From NCBI RefSeq assembly GCF_001189965.1, contig NZ_LFLU01000001.1, positions 186,001 through 250,000 on the forward strand: a stretch of DNA of 64,000 bases. Reading direction: 5' to 3'. The notes under the pieces were generated by a model. It made no database searches and was not told where the DNA came from. It was given only the letters and a program-made list of their open reading frames with translations. The position numbers and the translations under genes are program-made. Source of the DNA: Herbaspirillum rhizosphaerae. Its GTDB lineage: Bacteria > Pseudomonadota > Gammaproteobacteria > Burkholderiales > Burkholderiaceae_D. Positions 1-10,938 of this stretch are shown piece after piece; within the stretch, counting starts at the first letter, position 1, and each line of letters opens with the position of its first letter.

Positions 1-33
1 TTTACTTCGAACAGGCCCTAGTCTTCGTTCGTC

Positions 34-816
34 TTACTCAGAAATCCCGCCGACAACACGCGAGAAGCCGCCATCCACATAGGTGATCTCACCGGTGATG
101 CCGCCGGCCAGGTCCGACAGCAGGAAGGCCGACGCATTGCCCACGTCTTCAATCGTTACGTTGCGGCGCAGCGGGGCGTGGTCGGAGACAAAACCGAGGA
201 TCTTGCCGAAGCCCTTGATGCCGCTGGCAGCCAGCGTCTTGATCGGACCTGCCGACACGCCGTTGACGCGTACGCCCTTGGGACCCAGGGATTCCGCCAG
301 GTAACGTACGCTGGCTTCCAGCGACGCCTTGGCCAGGCCCATGGTGTTGTAGTTCGGCACCACGCGCTCGGAGCCGAGGTAGGTCAGGGTCAGCAGCGCC
401 GAGTTCGGACGCAGCATCGGCAGCGCCGCCTTGGCCATTGCCGGGAAGCTATAGGCCGAGATGTCGTGCGCGATCTTGAAGCCTTCGCGCGAGAAGCCTT
501 CCAGGAAGTCGCCGGCAATCGCTTCGTTCGGCGCAAAGCCGATGGCGTGCACCAGGCCGTCCAACTGATCCCAGGATTTGCCCAGATCTGCAAACAAGGC
601 ATTGATCTGCTCGTCGCTGCCGACGTCGCAATCGAAAATCAGCTTGCTGTCGAATTCTTCGGCGAACTTGGTGATACGGTCCTTGAAACGCTCGCCGACA
701 TAGGTGAACGCCAGTTCCGCGCCTTCGCGCTTGCACGCCGTGGCGATGCCGTAAGCGATGGAACGATTGGATAACAGACCTGTGATCAGGATTTTCTTGC
801 CTTGCAAAAATGCCAT
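34..816 (-). CDS. fabI: Enoyl-[acyl-carrier-protein] reductase (NADH)
   Basis: Catalyses the last step of each fatty acid elongation cycle, reducing enoyl-ACP with NADH in the cytoplasm. The 260-residue protein has the usual FabI length. It starts with the nucleotide-binding segment [20 protein letters not shown] and carries the catalytic Tyr146, Tyr156 and Lys163 (Tyr-x6-Lys), which match the numbering of the E. coli enzyme. The ATG at 816 is chosen because the 11 codons upstream are not FabI-like and the family begins with MAFLQGKK or similar. It is divergent from yejA, an arrangement I associate with Burkholderiales. The family also contains the triclosan target, but no resistance inference is made. 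Confidence 0.96.
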   Translation of the reverse strand: MAFLQGKKILITGLLSNRSIAYGIATACKREGAELAFTYVGERFKDRITKFAEEFDSKLIFDCDVGSDEQINALFADLGKSWDQLDGLVHAIGFAPNEAIAGDFLEGFSREGFKIAHDISAYSFPAMAKAALPMLRPNSALLTLTYLGSERVVPNYNTMGLAKASLEASVRYLAESLGPKGVRVNGVSAGPIKTLAASGIKGFGKILGFVSDHAPLRRNVTIEDVGNASAFLLSDLAGGITGEITYVDGGFSRVVGGISE

Positions 817-1119
817 GTTGACTCCGAGTGATCGCCGCGACGACGCCAAAAACGGTATCGGCCGGGACGAAATAAGGGGATTTCTATTCGATGCAGTATA
901 TTTGCGTCTGAACTGGGCAAGATTGTAGGGGCTTGCAGCGATGGGGGCAACCGATGGGGCGATTTTTCGCGGTCTGAAGACGAGGCCGGGACTTCTTGCC
1001 GGCTTGTCATGCAGTCATCGCCGGCAATGCCGCCAAGCGCCATTGGGTAGAATAGGCATCAATTTTGCATCTCAACAACTTTGCAGGAATTTCACGGGAA
1101 TCCGACTTCGACAGGACGC
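817..1119. other. fabI-yejA divergent intergenic region
   Basis: This 303-bp gap must hold both promoters. On the minus strand a TATACT hexamer (895-900) is a possible fabI -10 box. On the plus strand TAGAAT (1048-1053) is a possible yejA -10 box. Neither has a convincing -35 at ideal spacing, so both are weak. No open frame in the gap looks like a gene. Confidence 0.35.
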
Positions 1120-2919
1120 ATGCGCAAATTCATTCTTACTTCCTTGCTGCTGGGCATGCTCAGTCATCTCAGCCCCGCCAATGCGGAACACGCCTTCTCG
1201 CTGTACGACACGCCCAAATATCCCGCCGGTTTCACCCATTTCGACTACGTCAATCCCGACGCGCCCAAGCGCGGCACCTTGTATCTGGCCAATCCGGACC
1301 GGCGCACGAGTTTTGACAAATTCAATCCGTTTTCTCTGAAAGGCGTTTCTGCTGCCGGGGTCGACAGCTTGATGTTCGAAACGCTGGCGATCAGTTCGCA
1401 GGATGAAATCACCACCATCTACGGCCTGCTCGCTGACGACATGCAACTGTCGTCCGACAGAATGTCCATGACATTTCATCTCAATCCCAAGGCGCGCTTC
1501 AACAACGGCGATCCGGTTACCGCGGCAGACGTAAAGTATTCTTTCGATACACTCGTCAGCAAAGGCGCGCCGCAATACAAATCCTACTTCGCCGATATCA
1601 AGCAGTGCGTCGTCCTCGATGTGCAAACAGTGCGTTTCGATTTCAAGACCAACAATCATGAGCTGCCTTTGATCGTTGGCAGCGTTCCGATTTTCTCCAG
1701 GAAATGGGCTGCGGGAACATCGTTCGACAACATTCAACTGACGCCTCCGATTGCCAGCGGACCCTATGCCATCGACAGCTACGACGTCGGCCGCAATATT
1801 ACCTACAAACGTCGCAGCGATTATTGGGGTACGGATGTGCCGGTGCGCAAAGGCACGTTCAATTTCGAGAACATCGTCTATCGGTTTTACAAGGACGATG
1901 TGGCCCGACTGGAAGCGTTCAAAGCGGGTGAGTTTGACGTCGTCGTCGAGTACAGCGCAAAAAATTGGGTGCGTGCATACAACGGTCCCAAATTCACCAG
2001 CGGCGAGATTATCAAGCGCAATCTGAAACATCAGAATGGCGCCAACATGCAAGGCTTTGTCATCAATCTGCGGCGTCCGCAATTCCAGGACGTGCGCGTC
2101 AGGCAGGCCTTGGGATTGGCGCTCGACTATGAATGGCTGAACCGGCAGTTGTTTTACAACCAGTACACGCGTATCGATTCGTTCTTCGCCAACAGTGAAC
2201 TGGCAGCACGGGGCACACCGTCCGAAGACGAGCTGAAGCTGCTCAGTCCCCTGCGGGACAAGCTCAATCCGGCCGTGTTCGGACCGGCTCCGCTACCTCC
2301 GGATACCAATCCCCCGCATTCCTTGCGTGAGAATTTGCTCAAGGCGCGCGAGTTATTGCGGCAGGCTGGTTGGGAATATCGCGACGGCGCTTTGCGCAAT
2401 GCCAAAGGAGAGATTTTTTCGTTCGAAATTCTGGATGATCAATCCTCCATGTCGCGTGTTATCAATGTCTATGTACGTAACCTCGACAAACTGGGCATTC
2501 AAGTGCATCAGCGCGTGGCGGACTATGCGCTGGTGCAGAAACGCATGGAAAACTTTGACTTCGACATGACCAGCCAGGCCTTTCCTGCGACTAGTAGCCC
2601 CGGTAACGAAATGTTCGATTTGTTCGGCTCGAAAGCTGCAGGTGAAAAAGGCTCCAATAACGTTTGGGGACTGCGCAGTCAGGCCATCGATCAGTTGATT
2701 CAGAATCTCGTTGCGGCCACGACACGCAAGGACCTGGTAACAGCGACAAGAGCCATTGATCGCGTCCTGTTGCATGACTACATCACCATTCCGCACTGGT
2801 ATTCGGCATCTCATCGCGTCGCCTATCGCAATCGTTTTGGCATACCGGACAAGCTGCCGTTGTATTACGAAGCCAACCCCTATGTCGTATCGACCTGGTG
2901 GGAGCAAAAGCCGCGATGA
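1120..2919 (+). CDS. yejA: Extracellular solute-binding protein, family 5 (YejA-like)
   Basis: Periplasmic binding component of a peptide-type ABC importer. The 599-residue precursor starts with a signal peptide (residues 1-22, ending ANA before EHAF). The mature part has features of family 5 peptide binders: an early segment like YPAGFTHFDYVNPDAPKRG, which is characteristic of YejA, and a C-terminal segment IPHWYSASHRVAYRNRFG. The ATG at 1120 is preceded by AGGA and begins the signal peptide, so the TTG 39 bases upstream is rejected. It heads a yejABEF operon. In E. coli this importer takes up microcin C and other oligopeptides, but the substrate here is unknown. Confidence 0.92.
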   Translation: MRKFILTSLLLGMLSHLSPANAEHAFSLYDTPKYPAGFTHFDYVNPDAPKRGTLYLANPDRRTSFDKFNPFSLKGVSAAGVDSLMFETLAISSQDEITTIYGLLADDMQLSSDRMSMTFHLNPKARFNNGDPVTAADVKYSFDTLVSKGAPQYKSYFADIKQCVVLDVQTVRFDFKTNNHELPLIVGSVPIFSRKWAAGTSFDNIQLTPPIASGPYAIDSYDVGRNITYKRRSDYWGTDVPVRKGTFNFENIVYRFYKDDVARLEAFKAGEFDVVVEYSAKNWVRAYNGPKFTSGEIIKRNLKHQNGANMQGFVINLRRPQFQDVRVRQALGLALDYEWLNRQLFYNQYTRIDSFFANSELAARGTPSEDELKLLSPLRDKLNPAVFGPAPLPPDTNPPHSLRENLLKARELLRQAGWEYRDGALRNAKGEIFSFEILDDQSSMSRVINVYVRNLDKLGIQVHQRVADYALVQKRMENFDFDMTSQAFPATSSPGNEMFDLFGSKAAGEKGSNNVWGLRSQAIDQLIQNLVAATTRKDLVTATRAIDRVLLHDYITIPHWYSASHRVAYRNRFGIPDKLPLYYEANPYVVSTWWEQKPR

Positions 2920-2965
2920 AACCGACCATGACCAATGAATTGATTTTTGCGAGGCTCGGACAGCC

Positions 2966-4021
2966 ATGAATATTTGGAGCTACATCCTCAAGCGCGTGCT
3001 GTTAATGTTGCCGACGCTAATCGGCGTTATCGCCATTACTTTCGCCGTCATTCAATTCGTACCCGGCGGGCCGGTTGAGCAGGCGCTGGAAGAACTGAAA
3101 GGGCGCGCCGGCGTGCATGAATCCGCCGGCGGTGGTTCCGCCTATCGCGGCCGCCAGGGCGTCGACATCGACCGCGTCAACGAGATCAAGGCGCTCTACG
3201 GTTTCGACAAGCCGCCGGCAGAACGATTCTGGCAAATGCTCAAAGGCTTCCTCACCTTCGATCTGGGCAAGAGTTTTTACCACCACGGCGATGTCTGGCA
3301 ACTGGTCAAATCCAAGATGCCGGTATCGATCACCATCGGCTTGTGGACTTTCTTCCTGACCTATCTCATTTCGGTGCCGCTGGGTATCGCCAAGGCGGTG
3401 CGCGAGGGCAGCCGTTTCGATTCGCTGTCGAGCGCGGTGGTGCTGGTCGGTTATTCGATTCCGGGCTTTGTGCTGGGCGTATTCCTGCTGGTCGTATTCG
3501 GCGGCGGCAGCTTCCTGCAATGGTTCCCGCTGCGCGGGCTGACCTCGGACGACTGGGCCACGTTGTCGCTGCTGGGCAAGATCAAGGATTACCTGTGGCA
3601 CATCACCTTGCCGGTGCTGGCGTCGGTGGCCGGATCGTTTGCCGTCATGACCATGCTGACCAAGAACACCTTTCTCGACGAGATCCGCAAGCAGTATGTG
3701 CTAACCGCGCGGGCCAAGGGCCTCTCCGAAAACAAGGTGCTCTACAAGCACGTGTTCCGCAATGCGTTGATTCCTCTGGTGACGGGATTTCCGGCGGCCT
3801 TCATCGGCGCCTTCTTTGCCGGCAGCCTGCTGATCGAGACCCTGTTTTCGCTCGACGGCCTCGGCTTACTGTCGTATGAGTCGGTGATCCGCCGCGATTA
3901 TCCGGTCGTCATGGGCACTCTGTATCTGTTCACGCTGATCGGCCTCGTGGTGAAACTGCTGGGCGATCTCTGCTACGTCTGGGCCGATCCGCGCGTCCAG
4001 TTTGAAAGCCTGGCCAAATGA
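2966..4021 (+). CDS. yejB: Peptide ABC transporter permease YejB
   Basis: Inner-membrane permease of 351 residues with the DppB/OppB fold: a first membrane helix at about residues 8-30, a long periplasmic loop, then five more helices. The EAA loop that contacts the ATPase is visible as RAKGLSENKVLYKHVFRNAL followed by IP. The insert with the glycine-rich GVHESAGGGSAYRGRQG segment after the first helix is typical of YejB proteins. Its stop overlaps the yejE start by 4 bases (ATGA), indicating translational coupling. Confidence 0.94.
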   Translation: MNIWSYILKRVLLMLPTLIGVIAITFAVIQFVPGGPVEQALEELKGRAGVHESAGGGSAYRGRQGVDIDRVNEIKALYGFDKPPAERFWQMLKGFLTFDLGKSFYHHGDVWQLVKSKMPVSITIGLWTFFLTYLISVPLGIAKAVREGSRFDSLSSAVVLVGYSIPGFVLGVFLLVVFGGGSFLQWFPLRGLTSDDWATLSLLGKIKDYLWHITLPVLASVAGSFAVMTMLTKNTFLDEIRKQYVLTARAKGLSENKVLYKHVFRNALIPLVTGFPAAFIGAFFAGSLLIETLFSLDGLGLLSYESVIRRDYPVVMGTLYLFTLIGLVVKLLGDLCYVWADPRVQFESLAK

Positions 4022-5070
4022 GCGCGACCTTGACGACTTCTCCTTCGCCTTCGATTTCTCCGGGCCGCCGCATCTGGCTGCGCTTCCGCCAGAACCGCAA
4101 CGGTTACTGGAGCCTGATTATTTTTCTGGTGCTGTTCATCATCAGCCTTGGCTCCGAACTGGTTTCCAACGACAAGCCGCTGGTAGCCAGCTATCACGGC
4201 AAGATCCTGTTCCCGATTGCGTACGACTACTCGGAGAAAGAATTCGGCGGCGACTTTGCCTCGCCGGCCGACTACCTCGATCCCTTCATCCAGGACCAAT
4301 TCAAAAAGGACGGCAACTGGGCCGTCTATCCGCTCAATCGCTACCGCTTCGACACGCTTAACTACTTCGCCACGCAACCCAATCCTGCGCCGCCATCTTC
4401 CGAGAACTGGCTGGGCACGGACGACCGCGGGCGCGATGTGTTTGCGCGTTTGCTGTACGGCTTCCGGATTTCCATCCTGTTCGGTCTGGCGTTGACGGCG
4501 ACCGGCGTGGTGCTGGGTTTGCTGGCCGGCGCCGTGCAGGGCTACTTCGCCGGGCGTACCGATTTGTTCATGCAACGCATCCTGGAAATCTGGGGATCGA
4601 TGCCGGAGTTGTATCTGCTGATCATCTTTTCCTCGATCTTCGAACCGAGCATCGGCTTGCTGCTGGTGCTGCTGTCGCTGTTCGGCTGGATGAGTCTGTC
4701 GGATTACGTGCGCGCCGACTTCCTGCGCAACCGCAATCTGGAATACGTACAGGCCGCGCGCGCGCTGGGCCTGTCGAACCTGCAGATCATCTGGCGCCAC
4801 GTGTTGCCCAACAGTCTGACGCCGGTGGTGACCTTCTTGCCGTTCCGCATGAGCGCATCGATTCTCGCACTCACCAGCCTCGACTTCCTCGGCCTCGGTG
4901 TGCCGCCTTCGACACCGAGCCTCGGTGAACTGCTGGCGCAGGGCAAGAACAATCTCGACGCCTGGTGGATCGCCTTGTCGACCTTCATCGTGCTGACCGT
5001 GACCCTGCTGCTGCTGACCAATATCGGCGACGCCTTGCGCAATGCCCTCGATGTGCGGAGGAAAGCATGA
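4018..5070 (+). CDS. yejE: Peptide ABC transporter permease YejE
   Basis: Second inner-membrane permease (350 residues), DppC/OppC type. The first helix lies near residues 30-50, followed by a periplasmic domain with the segment NWLGTDDRGRDVFARLLYG that marks this family, then the core helices and the EAA motif QAARALGLSNLQIIWRHVLP. It overlaps yejB and yejF by 4 bases each, so the four genes are one transcript. It pairs with YejB to form the translocation pore. Confidence 0.94.
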   Translation: MSATLTTSPSPSISPGRRIWLRFRQNRNGYWSLIIFLVLFIISLGSELVSNDKPLVASYHGKILFPIAYDYSEKEFGGDFASPADYLDPFIQDQFKKDGNWAVYPLNRYRFDTLNYFATQPNPAPPSSENWLGTDDRGRDVFARLLYGFRISILFGLALTATGVVLGLLAGAVQGYFAGRTDLFMQRILEIWGSMPELYLLIIFSSIFEPSIGLLLVLLSLFGWMSLSDYVRADFLRNRNLEYVQAARALGLSNLQIIWRHVLPNSLTPVVTFLPFRMSASILALTSLDFLGLGVPPSTPSLGELLAQGKNNLDAWWIALSTFIVLTVTLLLLTNIGDALRNALDVRRKA

Positions 5071-6689
5071 GCCTGCTTGAACTCCGCAATCTGTCGGTGC
5101 GTTTCGGCAATGCGACCGTGGTCGACGACGTCAGTTTCAAGGTCGAACCGGGCGAGAAATTCGCCCTGGTCGGCGAGTCCGGATCCGGCAAGACGGTCAG
5201 CGCCTTGTCGGTGCTGCGCCTGAATCAGGATGCAAACTACGACGGCCAGATCCTGTTCAACGGCGACGACATCCTGCAAAAGAGCGAAGCCGCCATGCGC
5301 GGCGTGCGCGGCATGGACGCGGCGATGATCTTCCAGGAACCGATGACGGCCTTGAATCCGCTGTTCACCATCGGCAACCAGATCGCCGAAGTGCTGATGC
5401 TGCACGAAGGCCTGAGCGCCAGGGCAGCGGCGCAACGCACCGTCGCCTTGCTGGAGAAAACCGGCATTCCCGAACCTGCGCGGCGCGCACTGGCTTATCC
5501 GCATCAGTTGTCCGGCGGCCAGCGCCAGCGCGCCATGATTGCGATGGCTCTGGCCTGCCGTCCGAAACTGCTGATCGCGGATGAACCGACCACGGCGCTG
5601 GACGTCACGATACAGGTGCAGATTCTGGAATTGCTCAACCAGTTGCAGCGCGAGGAAAACATGGCGGTGCTGCTGATCTCGCATGACCTCAACCTGGTTC
5701 GCCATTTCGCCGATCGCGTCGGCGTGATGGAAAAAGGCAAGCTGGTCGAAACCGGCAATACCGCTGCCTTGTTTGCAGCGCCGCAGCAAGCCTATACGCG
5801 CAAGCTGCTCGCCAGCCAGCCTAAACGCAATGTCGACGAGATCGCCTCTGATGCACCGGTGCTGCTGACTGCGGAACGTCTGCGCTGCAGTTTTTCGATC
5901 AGGCAGGGCTGGCTGCGCCGCAAGCAGTTCGTCGCGGTCGATGACGTTGATCTGAGCCTGCGCAAAGGCGAGACGCTGGGCATCGTGGGCGAGTCCGGCT
6001 CGGGCAAGTCGACGCTGGGCATGGCCTTGCTGCGCTTGTCGTCGGCCCGGGTGGAGGGAAAGATTCGTTTCGACGGTCAGCAACTCAGCGCCATGTCGTC
6101 GGCCGCCGTGCGGCCCTTGCGTGCGCGCATGCAGGTGGTGTTCCAGGATCCGTTTGCCTCGCTGTCGCCGCGCCGGACAGTTGAACAAATCGTCGGCGAA
6201 GGACTGGCGCTGCATCAACCGCACCTGAGCGCTGTACAGCAACGCGCTGAAGTGGTCGCTGCGTTGTACGAAGTCGGATTGTCCGAAGACATGCTGCAAC
6301 GCTATCCGCATGAGTTCTCCGGCGGCCAGCGCCAGCGCATTGCGATTGCGCGCGCCGTGGTGCTCAAGCCTGAGCTGTTGCTGCTGGATGAGCCGACCTC
6401 GGCGCTCGACGTGACGGTGCAGCAGCAGGTATTGCAGTTGCTGGCGCAGCTGCAACGCAAGCATGGCCTGACCTATCTCTTCATCAGCCACGACCTGGCC
6501 GTGATCCGCGCCATGGCGCATCAGGTGCTGGTCATGAAAGACGGCAAAGTGGTGGAAGGCGGCGCGGTTGCCGATGTGTTGCAGCAGCCGTCGCACGCCT
6601 ATACCCAGCGCTTGCTGGCGGCGGCGACTTATGCGGCCGACAATATCAGGGATGATATTGGCGACGATCCCGACCTTGCCGGCGGTTGA
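5067..6689 (+). CDS. yejF: Peptide ABC transporter ATPase YejF (two ABC domains)
   Basis: Energises the YejBE pore by ATP hydrolysis on the cytoplasmic face. The 540-residue protein is a fusion of two ATPase modules. The first has Walker A GESGSGKT at residues 36-43, signature [15 protein letters not shown] and Walker [13 protein letters not shown]. The second has Walker A GESGSGKS near residue 308, signature [14 protein letters not shown] and Walker [12 protein letters not shown]. The start at 5067 follows the ribosome binding site GGAGGAAAGC and overlaps yejE. The frame is open about 100 bases further upstream, but that part is only the shadow of yejE. Confidence 0.95.
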   Translation: MSLLELRNLSVRFGNATVVDDVSFKVEPGEKFALVGESGSGKTVSALSVLRLNQDANYDGQILFNGDDILQKSEAAMRGVRGMDAAMIFQEPMTALNPLFTIGNQIAEVLMLHEGLSARAAAQRTVALLEKTGIPEPARRALAYPHQLSGGQRQRAMIAMALACRPKLLIADEPTTALDVTIQVQILELLNQLQREENMAVLLISHDLNLVRHFADRVGVMEKGKLVETGNTAALFAAPQQAYTRKLLASQPKRNVDEIASDAPVLLTAERLRCSFSIRQGWLRRKQFVAVDDVDLSLRKGETLGIVGESGSGKSTLGMALLRLSSARVEGKIRFDGQQLSAMSSAAVRPLRARMQVVFQDPFASLSPRRTVEQIVGEGLALHQPHLSAVQQRAEVVAALYEVGLSEDMLQRYPHEFSGGQRQRIAIARAVVLKPELLLLDEPTSALDVTVQQQVLQLLAQLQRKHGLTYLFISHDLAVIRAMAHQVLVMKDGKVVEGGAVADVLQQPSHAYTQRLLAAATYAADNIRDDIGDDPDLAGG

Positions 6690-6963
6690 GGCGATCGGTC
6701 GTAGTCATTTCATCCATTTCTGCAGCCCTGCATCAAATCTTCTTCCCCGTACATGCTTAGCAGCATGTACGGCGGCGATTCAACTATTCTCTTGCTGCCA
6801 TCGTTGTTGAATTAATTTCCCTCGATTTATTTTCGCAATACGGGAATAAAAAACTGGTAGCCCCTGTTTACTTATGGTCGGAACAGCGCTGCGCCCATGC
6901 AGGCGCGCTGGCCGGCGAACGCATTGCCCATGCCATTGCACGCGCCAACAGGGAGGAAACAAG
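6690..6963. other. Gap between yejF and the first chemotaxis receptor
   Basis: Contains an 11-bp perfect inverted repeat (6747-6757 and 6762-6772, loop TAGC) about 58 bases after the yejF stop. No T-run follows it, so it is a weak terminator candidate or an mRNA 3'-end stabiliser. An AT-rich stretch (about 6800-6850) may carry the promoter of the receptor gene. No gene is seen. Confidence 0.4.
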
Positions 6964-8610
6964 ATGACATTCAGGAAACTTCGTATCGGACACCAACTGG
7001 CGCTCAGTTTCGGCGTCATCGCCATACTGCTGCTGGCGATCGTATTTTTCACCTACGGCCGCATCGCCTCGCTGAACGCCAATATCGGCCAGACCAATAC
7101 CGATCTCTATCCCAAGACCATCCTGGCGCATCGCATCAAGGACAAGGTCAACGACGTCGTCATCGGCATGCGCAACGCCTTGCTGACCACCGATGCCGAC
7201 AAGATCCGATCCGAGTTCGACAAGATCGAGATCAACGCGCGCATCGTCGGCGCGACGGTCAATGAGATCGACAAGGCGAGCGCGGCGGAGCAGGGACGGG
7301 AATATGTCGCCGCGCTCATTGCGGGACGCCAGAAGTTCGTTGCCGCACGCGCGCACTTTACCGATGCCTTGCTGCAAGGCCGGAGGGACGACGCGATGCG
7401 TTTGCTGTACAGCGAGGTCTTGCCGGTGCAGCAAGCCTACTTCACGACGCTGGACGGCACGATCGCCTTCCAGGAGCAACGCATGGCGGACAATGTGCGC
7501 CGCTCGGCTGAAGACGCGCGCCAGACTGAATACCTGCTGCTCGGCATTTCGCTGATCGCCTTGTTGTCGGGCGCGGCGATCGCCTGGTACACCTCGGTCT
7601 CCATCACTGCGCCGCTGGCGCGGGCGGTGGCGATTGCACGCACCGTGGCCGATGGAGATCTGAGCAGCGCCATCGAAGTCGATGCGAGCAACGAAACCGG
7701 CCAGTTGCTGGCGGCGTTGCGCGACATGAACGCAGGCCTGCTGAAGATTGTGTCGCAGGTGCGCTCCGGCACCGGCGCCATCGCCAGCGCCTCGGCCCAG
7801 ATCGCCGCCGGCAACGCCGACCTGTCGTCGCGCACCGAGCAGCAGGCCGGTTCGCTGGAAGAAACCGTGTCGGCGATGGATGCGCTGACTTCCACCGTCA
7901 GGCAAAACGCTGACAATGCGAAACAGGCCAGTCAACTGGCGACCTCGGCCTCCGACATCGCGGTCGCCGGCGGCAATGTGGTGCGCGACGTCGTGCTGAC
8001 CATGAACTCCATCAATGAATCCTCGAAGAAGATCGTCGACATCATCAGCGTGATCGACGGGATTGCCTTCCAGACCAACATCCTCGCCTTGAACGCGGCA
8101 GTGGAAGCCGCGCGCGCCGGCGAGCAGGGGCGCGGCTTCGCCGTGGTGGCGCAAGAGGTGCGCACGCTGGCGCAACGTTCGGCGTCCGCCGCCAAGGAGA
8201 TCAAGACGCTGATCGGCGATTCGGTCGACAAAGTCGGTTCAGGCACCGCGCTGGTCGAACAGGCGGGAGCCACCATGACCGACATGGTCGCCAGCGTGAA
8301 GCGCGTAACCGACATCGTCGGCGAGATATCGGCCGCCAGCCGTGAGCAAAGCAACGGCTTGGAAGAGGTCAACCAGGCCATCGGCCAGATGGACCAGACC
8401 ACCCAGCAAAACGCCGCCCTGGTGGAGCAGGCCGCCGGCGCTGCATTGTCGATGCAGCAACAGACCGCGGCGTTGGCGCAACTGGTCAGCGTGTTCCGGC
8501 TTGGCGATCGATATGAGGGCAGTAACGTTGTCTCGCTGAAAAAGCCCGGCGGCGCGCGTGCGTCGAAGGCTGCGCGGTTGCCGGCGGTGCTGGCGATAGC
8601 CAAAGCCTGA
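6964..8610 (+). CDS. Methyl-accepting chemotaxis protein (copy 1)
   Basis: Inner-membrane chemoreceptor of 548 residues that would control CheA activity through CheW. The first membrane helix is at about residues 11-31. A periplasmic four-helix-bundle sensor follows, then a second helix near 190-212, a HAMP segment and the cytoplasmic signalling coiled coil. The highly conserved hairpin tip [20 protein letters not shown] lies near residues 370-390, followed by [19 protein letters not shown]. No C-terminal NWETF-type tether is seen; the protein ends in LAIAKA. The ATG at 6964 is preceded by GGGAGGAAACAAG. The ligand cannot be read from sequence. A close paralogue follows. Confidence 0.95.
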   Translation: MTFRKLRIGHQLALSFGVIAILLLAIVFFTYGRIASLNANIGQTNTDLYPKTILAHRIKDKVNDVVIGMRNALLTTDADKIRSEFDKIEINARIVGATVNEIDKASAAEQGREYVAALIAGRQKFVAARAHFTDALLQGRRDDAMRLLYSEVLPVQQAYFTTLDGTIAFQEQRMADNVRRSAEDARQTEYLLLGISLIALLSGAAIAWYTSVSITAPLARAVAIARTVADGDLSSAIEVDASNETGQLLAALRDMNAGLLKIVSQVRSGTGAIASASAQIAAGNADLSSRTEQQAGSLEETVSAMDALTSTVRQNADNAKQASQLATSASDIAVAGGNVVRDVVLTMNSINESSKKIVDIISVIDGIAFQTNILALNAAVEAARAGEQGRGFAVVAQEVRTLAQRSASAAKEIKTLIGDSVDKVGSGTALVEQAGATMTDMVASVKRVTDIVGEISAASREQSNGLEEVNQAIGQMDQTTQQNAALVEQAAGAALSMQQQTAALAQLVSVFRLGDRYEGSNVVSLKKPGGARASKAARLPAVLAIAKA

Positions 8611-8665
8611 TCTGTTTTGCTGTCTTTTTGTTAATATTTTTCAAGCTGATCCTTTCTTCTTTCTA

Positions 8666-8700
8666 ACGCCGGATACGCGCCAGTGCCGGTCCGGCGTCTT
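8666..8700 (+). terminator. Possible terminator after chemoreceptor copy 1
   Basis: ACGCCGGA (8666-8673) pairs perfectly with TCCGGCGT (8690-8697) around a GC-rich 16-base loop, followed by a short pyrimidine tract (CTTCTTCCTT). The tail is not a clean T-run, so confidence is low. Confidence 0.4.
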
Positions 8701-8863
8701 CTTCCTTGCCGTTTCCGGACGTTCTCCAAATTTATTTTCACGACGATGGAATAAAGCCGTCGCGCCGTTCGTCTACCTGAGACCGGAGCGGCGCTTTGCC
8801 GCGGATATTTTCAGAATTCGGGGACATTCGACCGGGATCGCGCGCCATCATTGAAGGGACGTC

Positions 8864-10510
8864 ATGACATTCAGGAAACTCCGTATCGGGCATCAGCTCG
8901 CCATCAGCTTCGGCTTCATCGCCGTGCTGCTGCTGGCGGTGATTTTTCTCACCTATGGCCGCATCGCTTCGCTCAACGCGAACATCGGCATGACCAACAG
9001 CGATCTGTATCCCAAGACCATCCTGGCGCATCGGATCAAGGACAAGGTCAACGAAGCCGTCATCAGCATGCGCAACGCCTTGCTGATCAGCGATCCGGTC
9101 AAGATCAAGGCCGAGCTGGACAGCATCGAGACCGGCGCGCGCGTGATCGTGGCGTCCATCAACGAGATCGACAAGACCACCGCCGGCGAGCAAGGCCGCC
9201 AATACGTCGCCGGACTGGTCGCGGCGCGGCAGAAGTTCGTCGCCGCGCGCACGCATTTTGCCCAGACGCTGTTGCAAGACAAGAAGAGCGAAGCCGCCGA
9301 GTTGCTGTTCAGCGAAGTGCTGCCGGCGCAGCAAGGCTACTTCGAACAGATCGACGGCATGATTGCGCTGCAGCAGCAACGCATGACGGACAACGTGCAG
9401 TCGTCCGGCGCCGACGCCCAGCAGACGCAATACCTGCTGCTCGGCATCTCGCTGCTGGCTTTGTTGCTGGGCGCGCTGATCGCCTGGTACACCACCGTGT
9501 CGATCACCACACCGCTGGCGCGGGCGGTGGCGATTGCACGCACGGTTGCCGACGGCGATCTCAGCAGCACGATCGAAGTCGATGCCCGTAACGAAACCGG
9601 CCAGTTGCTGGCTGCCTTGCACGACATGAACGAAGGCCTGCTGAAGATTGTTTCCCAGGTGCGTTCCGGCACCGCCGCGATCGCCAGCGCTTCATCGCAG
9701 ATCGCTGCCGGCAACGCCGACCTGTCGTCGCGCACCGAGCAGCAGGCCGGTTCGCTGGAAGAGACGGTCTCGGCGATGGATGCGCTGACCTCGACCGTGC
9801 GCCAGAACGCCGATAACGCGACGCAGGCCAATCAGCTGGCGACCTCGGCATCCGACATCGCGGTCGCCGGCGGCAACGTGGTGCGCGAAGTCGTGGCGAC
9901 CATGAATTCCATCAGCGAATCGTCGAAGAAGATCGTCGACATTATCAGCGTCATTGACGGCATCGCTTTCCAGACCAACATCCTCGCCTTGAATGCGGCC
10001 GTGGAAGCGGCGCGCGCCGGCGAGCAGGGGCGCGGCTTCGCGGTGGTGGCGCAAGAGGTGCGCACACTGGCGCAGCGCTCGGCCTCGGCGGCGAAGGAAA
10101 TCAAGACGCTGATCGGCGACTCGGTGGAAAAGGTCGGCTCCGGCACCGTGCTGGTCGAGCAGGCCGGCGTGACCATGACGGACATGGTCGCCAGCGTCAA
10201 GCGCGTGACCGACATCGTCGGCGAGATATCGGCCGCCAGCCGCGAGCAAAGCAACGGCCTGGAAGAGGTCAACCAGGCCATCGGCCAGATGGACAAGGCG
10301 ACGCAGCAAAATGCCGCGTTGGTGGAAGAGGCCGCCGGCGCCTCGTCGTCCATGCAGCAACAGACCGCGTTGCTGGCGCAACTGGTCAGCGTGTTCCGGC
10401 TTGGAGATCGCTACGAGATTGCCGAGTCTGCGCCGCTGAAAACCGTTCACGGTGCGCGTCAGGCGGTGCAGGTGCGTTCGTCGGCGGTGCTGGCGATCGG
10501 GAAAAGTTAA
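8864..10510 (+). CDS. Methyl-accepting chemotaxis protein (copy 2)
   Basis: Second receptor of 548 residues, exactly the same length as copy 1 and collinear with it. It has the same [13 protein letters not shown] start, first helix at about 11-31, second helix near 190-212, HAMP segment and signalling domain. The cytoplasmic half is nearly identical to copy 1, including [20 protein letters not shown]. Differences concentrate in the periplasmic sensor (about 45-185) and at the C-terminal tail (ends [10 protein letters not shown]). This suggests tandem duplication with diverging ligand range. It converges on rbsD with only 13 bases between the stops. Confidence 0.95.
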   Translation: MTFRKLRIGHQLAISFGFIAVLLLAVIFLTYGRIASLNANIGMTNSDLYPKTILAHRIKDKVNEAVISMRNALLISDPVKIKAELDSIETGARVIVASINEIDKTTAGEQGRQYVAGLVAARQKFVAARTHFAQTLLQDKKSEAAELLFSEVLPAQQGYFEQIDGMIALQQQRMTDNVQSSGADAQQTQYLLLGISLLALLLGALIAWYTTVSITTPLARAVAIARTVADGDLSSTIEVDARNETGQLLAALHDMNEGLLKIVSQVRSGTAAIASASSQIAAGNADLSSRTEQQAGSLEETVSAMDALTSTVRQNADNATQANQLATSASDIAVAGGNVVREVVATMNSISESSKKIVDIISVIDGIAFQTNILALNAAVEAARAGEQGRGFAVVAQEVRTLAQRSASAAKEIKTLIGDSVEKVGSGTVLVEQAGVTMTDMVASVKRVTDIVGEISAASREQSNGLEEVNQAIGQMDKATQQNAALVEEAAGASSSMQQQTALLAQLVSVFRLGDRYEIAESAPLKTVHGARQAVQVRSSAVLAIGKS

Positions 10511-10523
10511 ATCAAAGCGTAAA

Positions 10524-10916
10524 TCAGAACGCCACGCCCGAGACCAGAATGATATTGGCGTAAGGCGTGAATTCGCCGGTGCGGATCACGGCGCGCGCTT
10601 GCCGGGTGCGGTGTTTGAAGTCTTCGTGCGACAGGGTTTGCTTGCCCGCCAGACCCAGCGAGCTGATCTGCTGCGCGAGCTGGGGACTGCGCTCGGCCAG
10701 TTCGTCTGCCAATACGTGATGTTCCACCTGCATTTCGGCGAGGATAGTTTGCAGGGTATCCATGAAGCCGGGTATGCCGCGTGTGAGCGCGAGGTCGATC
10801 AGCGGCACGCCGGGCGGCACCGGCAGGCCGGCGTCGCCGATGACGATGCTGTCGCCGTGGCCGAGCGAGGCGATCAGTTGCGACAGGGCGATGTTGAGCA
10901 AAGGTGTTTTCTTCAT
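10524..10916 (-). CDS. rbsD: D-ribose pyranase
   Basis: Interconverts the pyranose and furanose forms of ribose so that RbsK receives its preferred form. The 130-residue protein has the family hallmarks: [22 protein letters not shown] at the N-terminus with the catalytic His in GHGD, the segment [12 protein letters not shown], and the C-terminal [14 protein letters not shown]. The ATG at 10916 is preferred over an upstream in-frame start (10949) that would overlap rbsK and lacks family similarity. It is the last gene of the rbs operon, 22 bases after rbsK. Confidence 0.95.
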   Translation of the reverse strand: MKKTPLLNIALSQLIASLGHGDSIVIGDAGLPVPPGVPLIDLALTRGIPGFMDTLQTILAEMQVEHHVLADELAERSPQLAQQISSLGLAGKQTLSHEDFKHRTRQARAVIRTGEFTPYANIILVSGVAF

Positions 10917-10938
10917 GTCAGTCTCCCACTTCAATGAT

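Noticed and set aside
4704-6596. A 630-codon frame antisense to yejEF
   Set aside because: Shadow of the ATPase gene; low-complexity product and no ribosome binding site.
8611-8863. Flagellar sigma-28 promoter before the second chemoreceptor
   Set aside because: TCAAG and GCCGGATA are both present, but their spacing (22 bases) does not fit the sigma-28 consensus.
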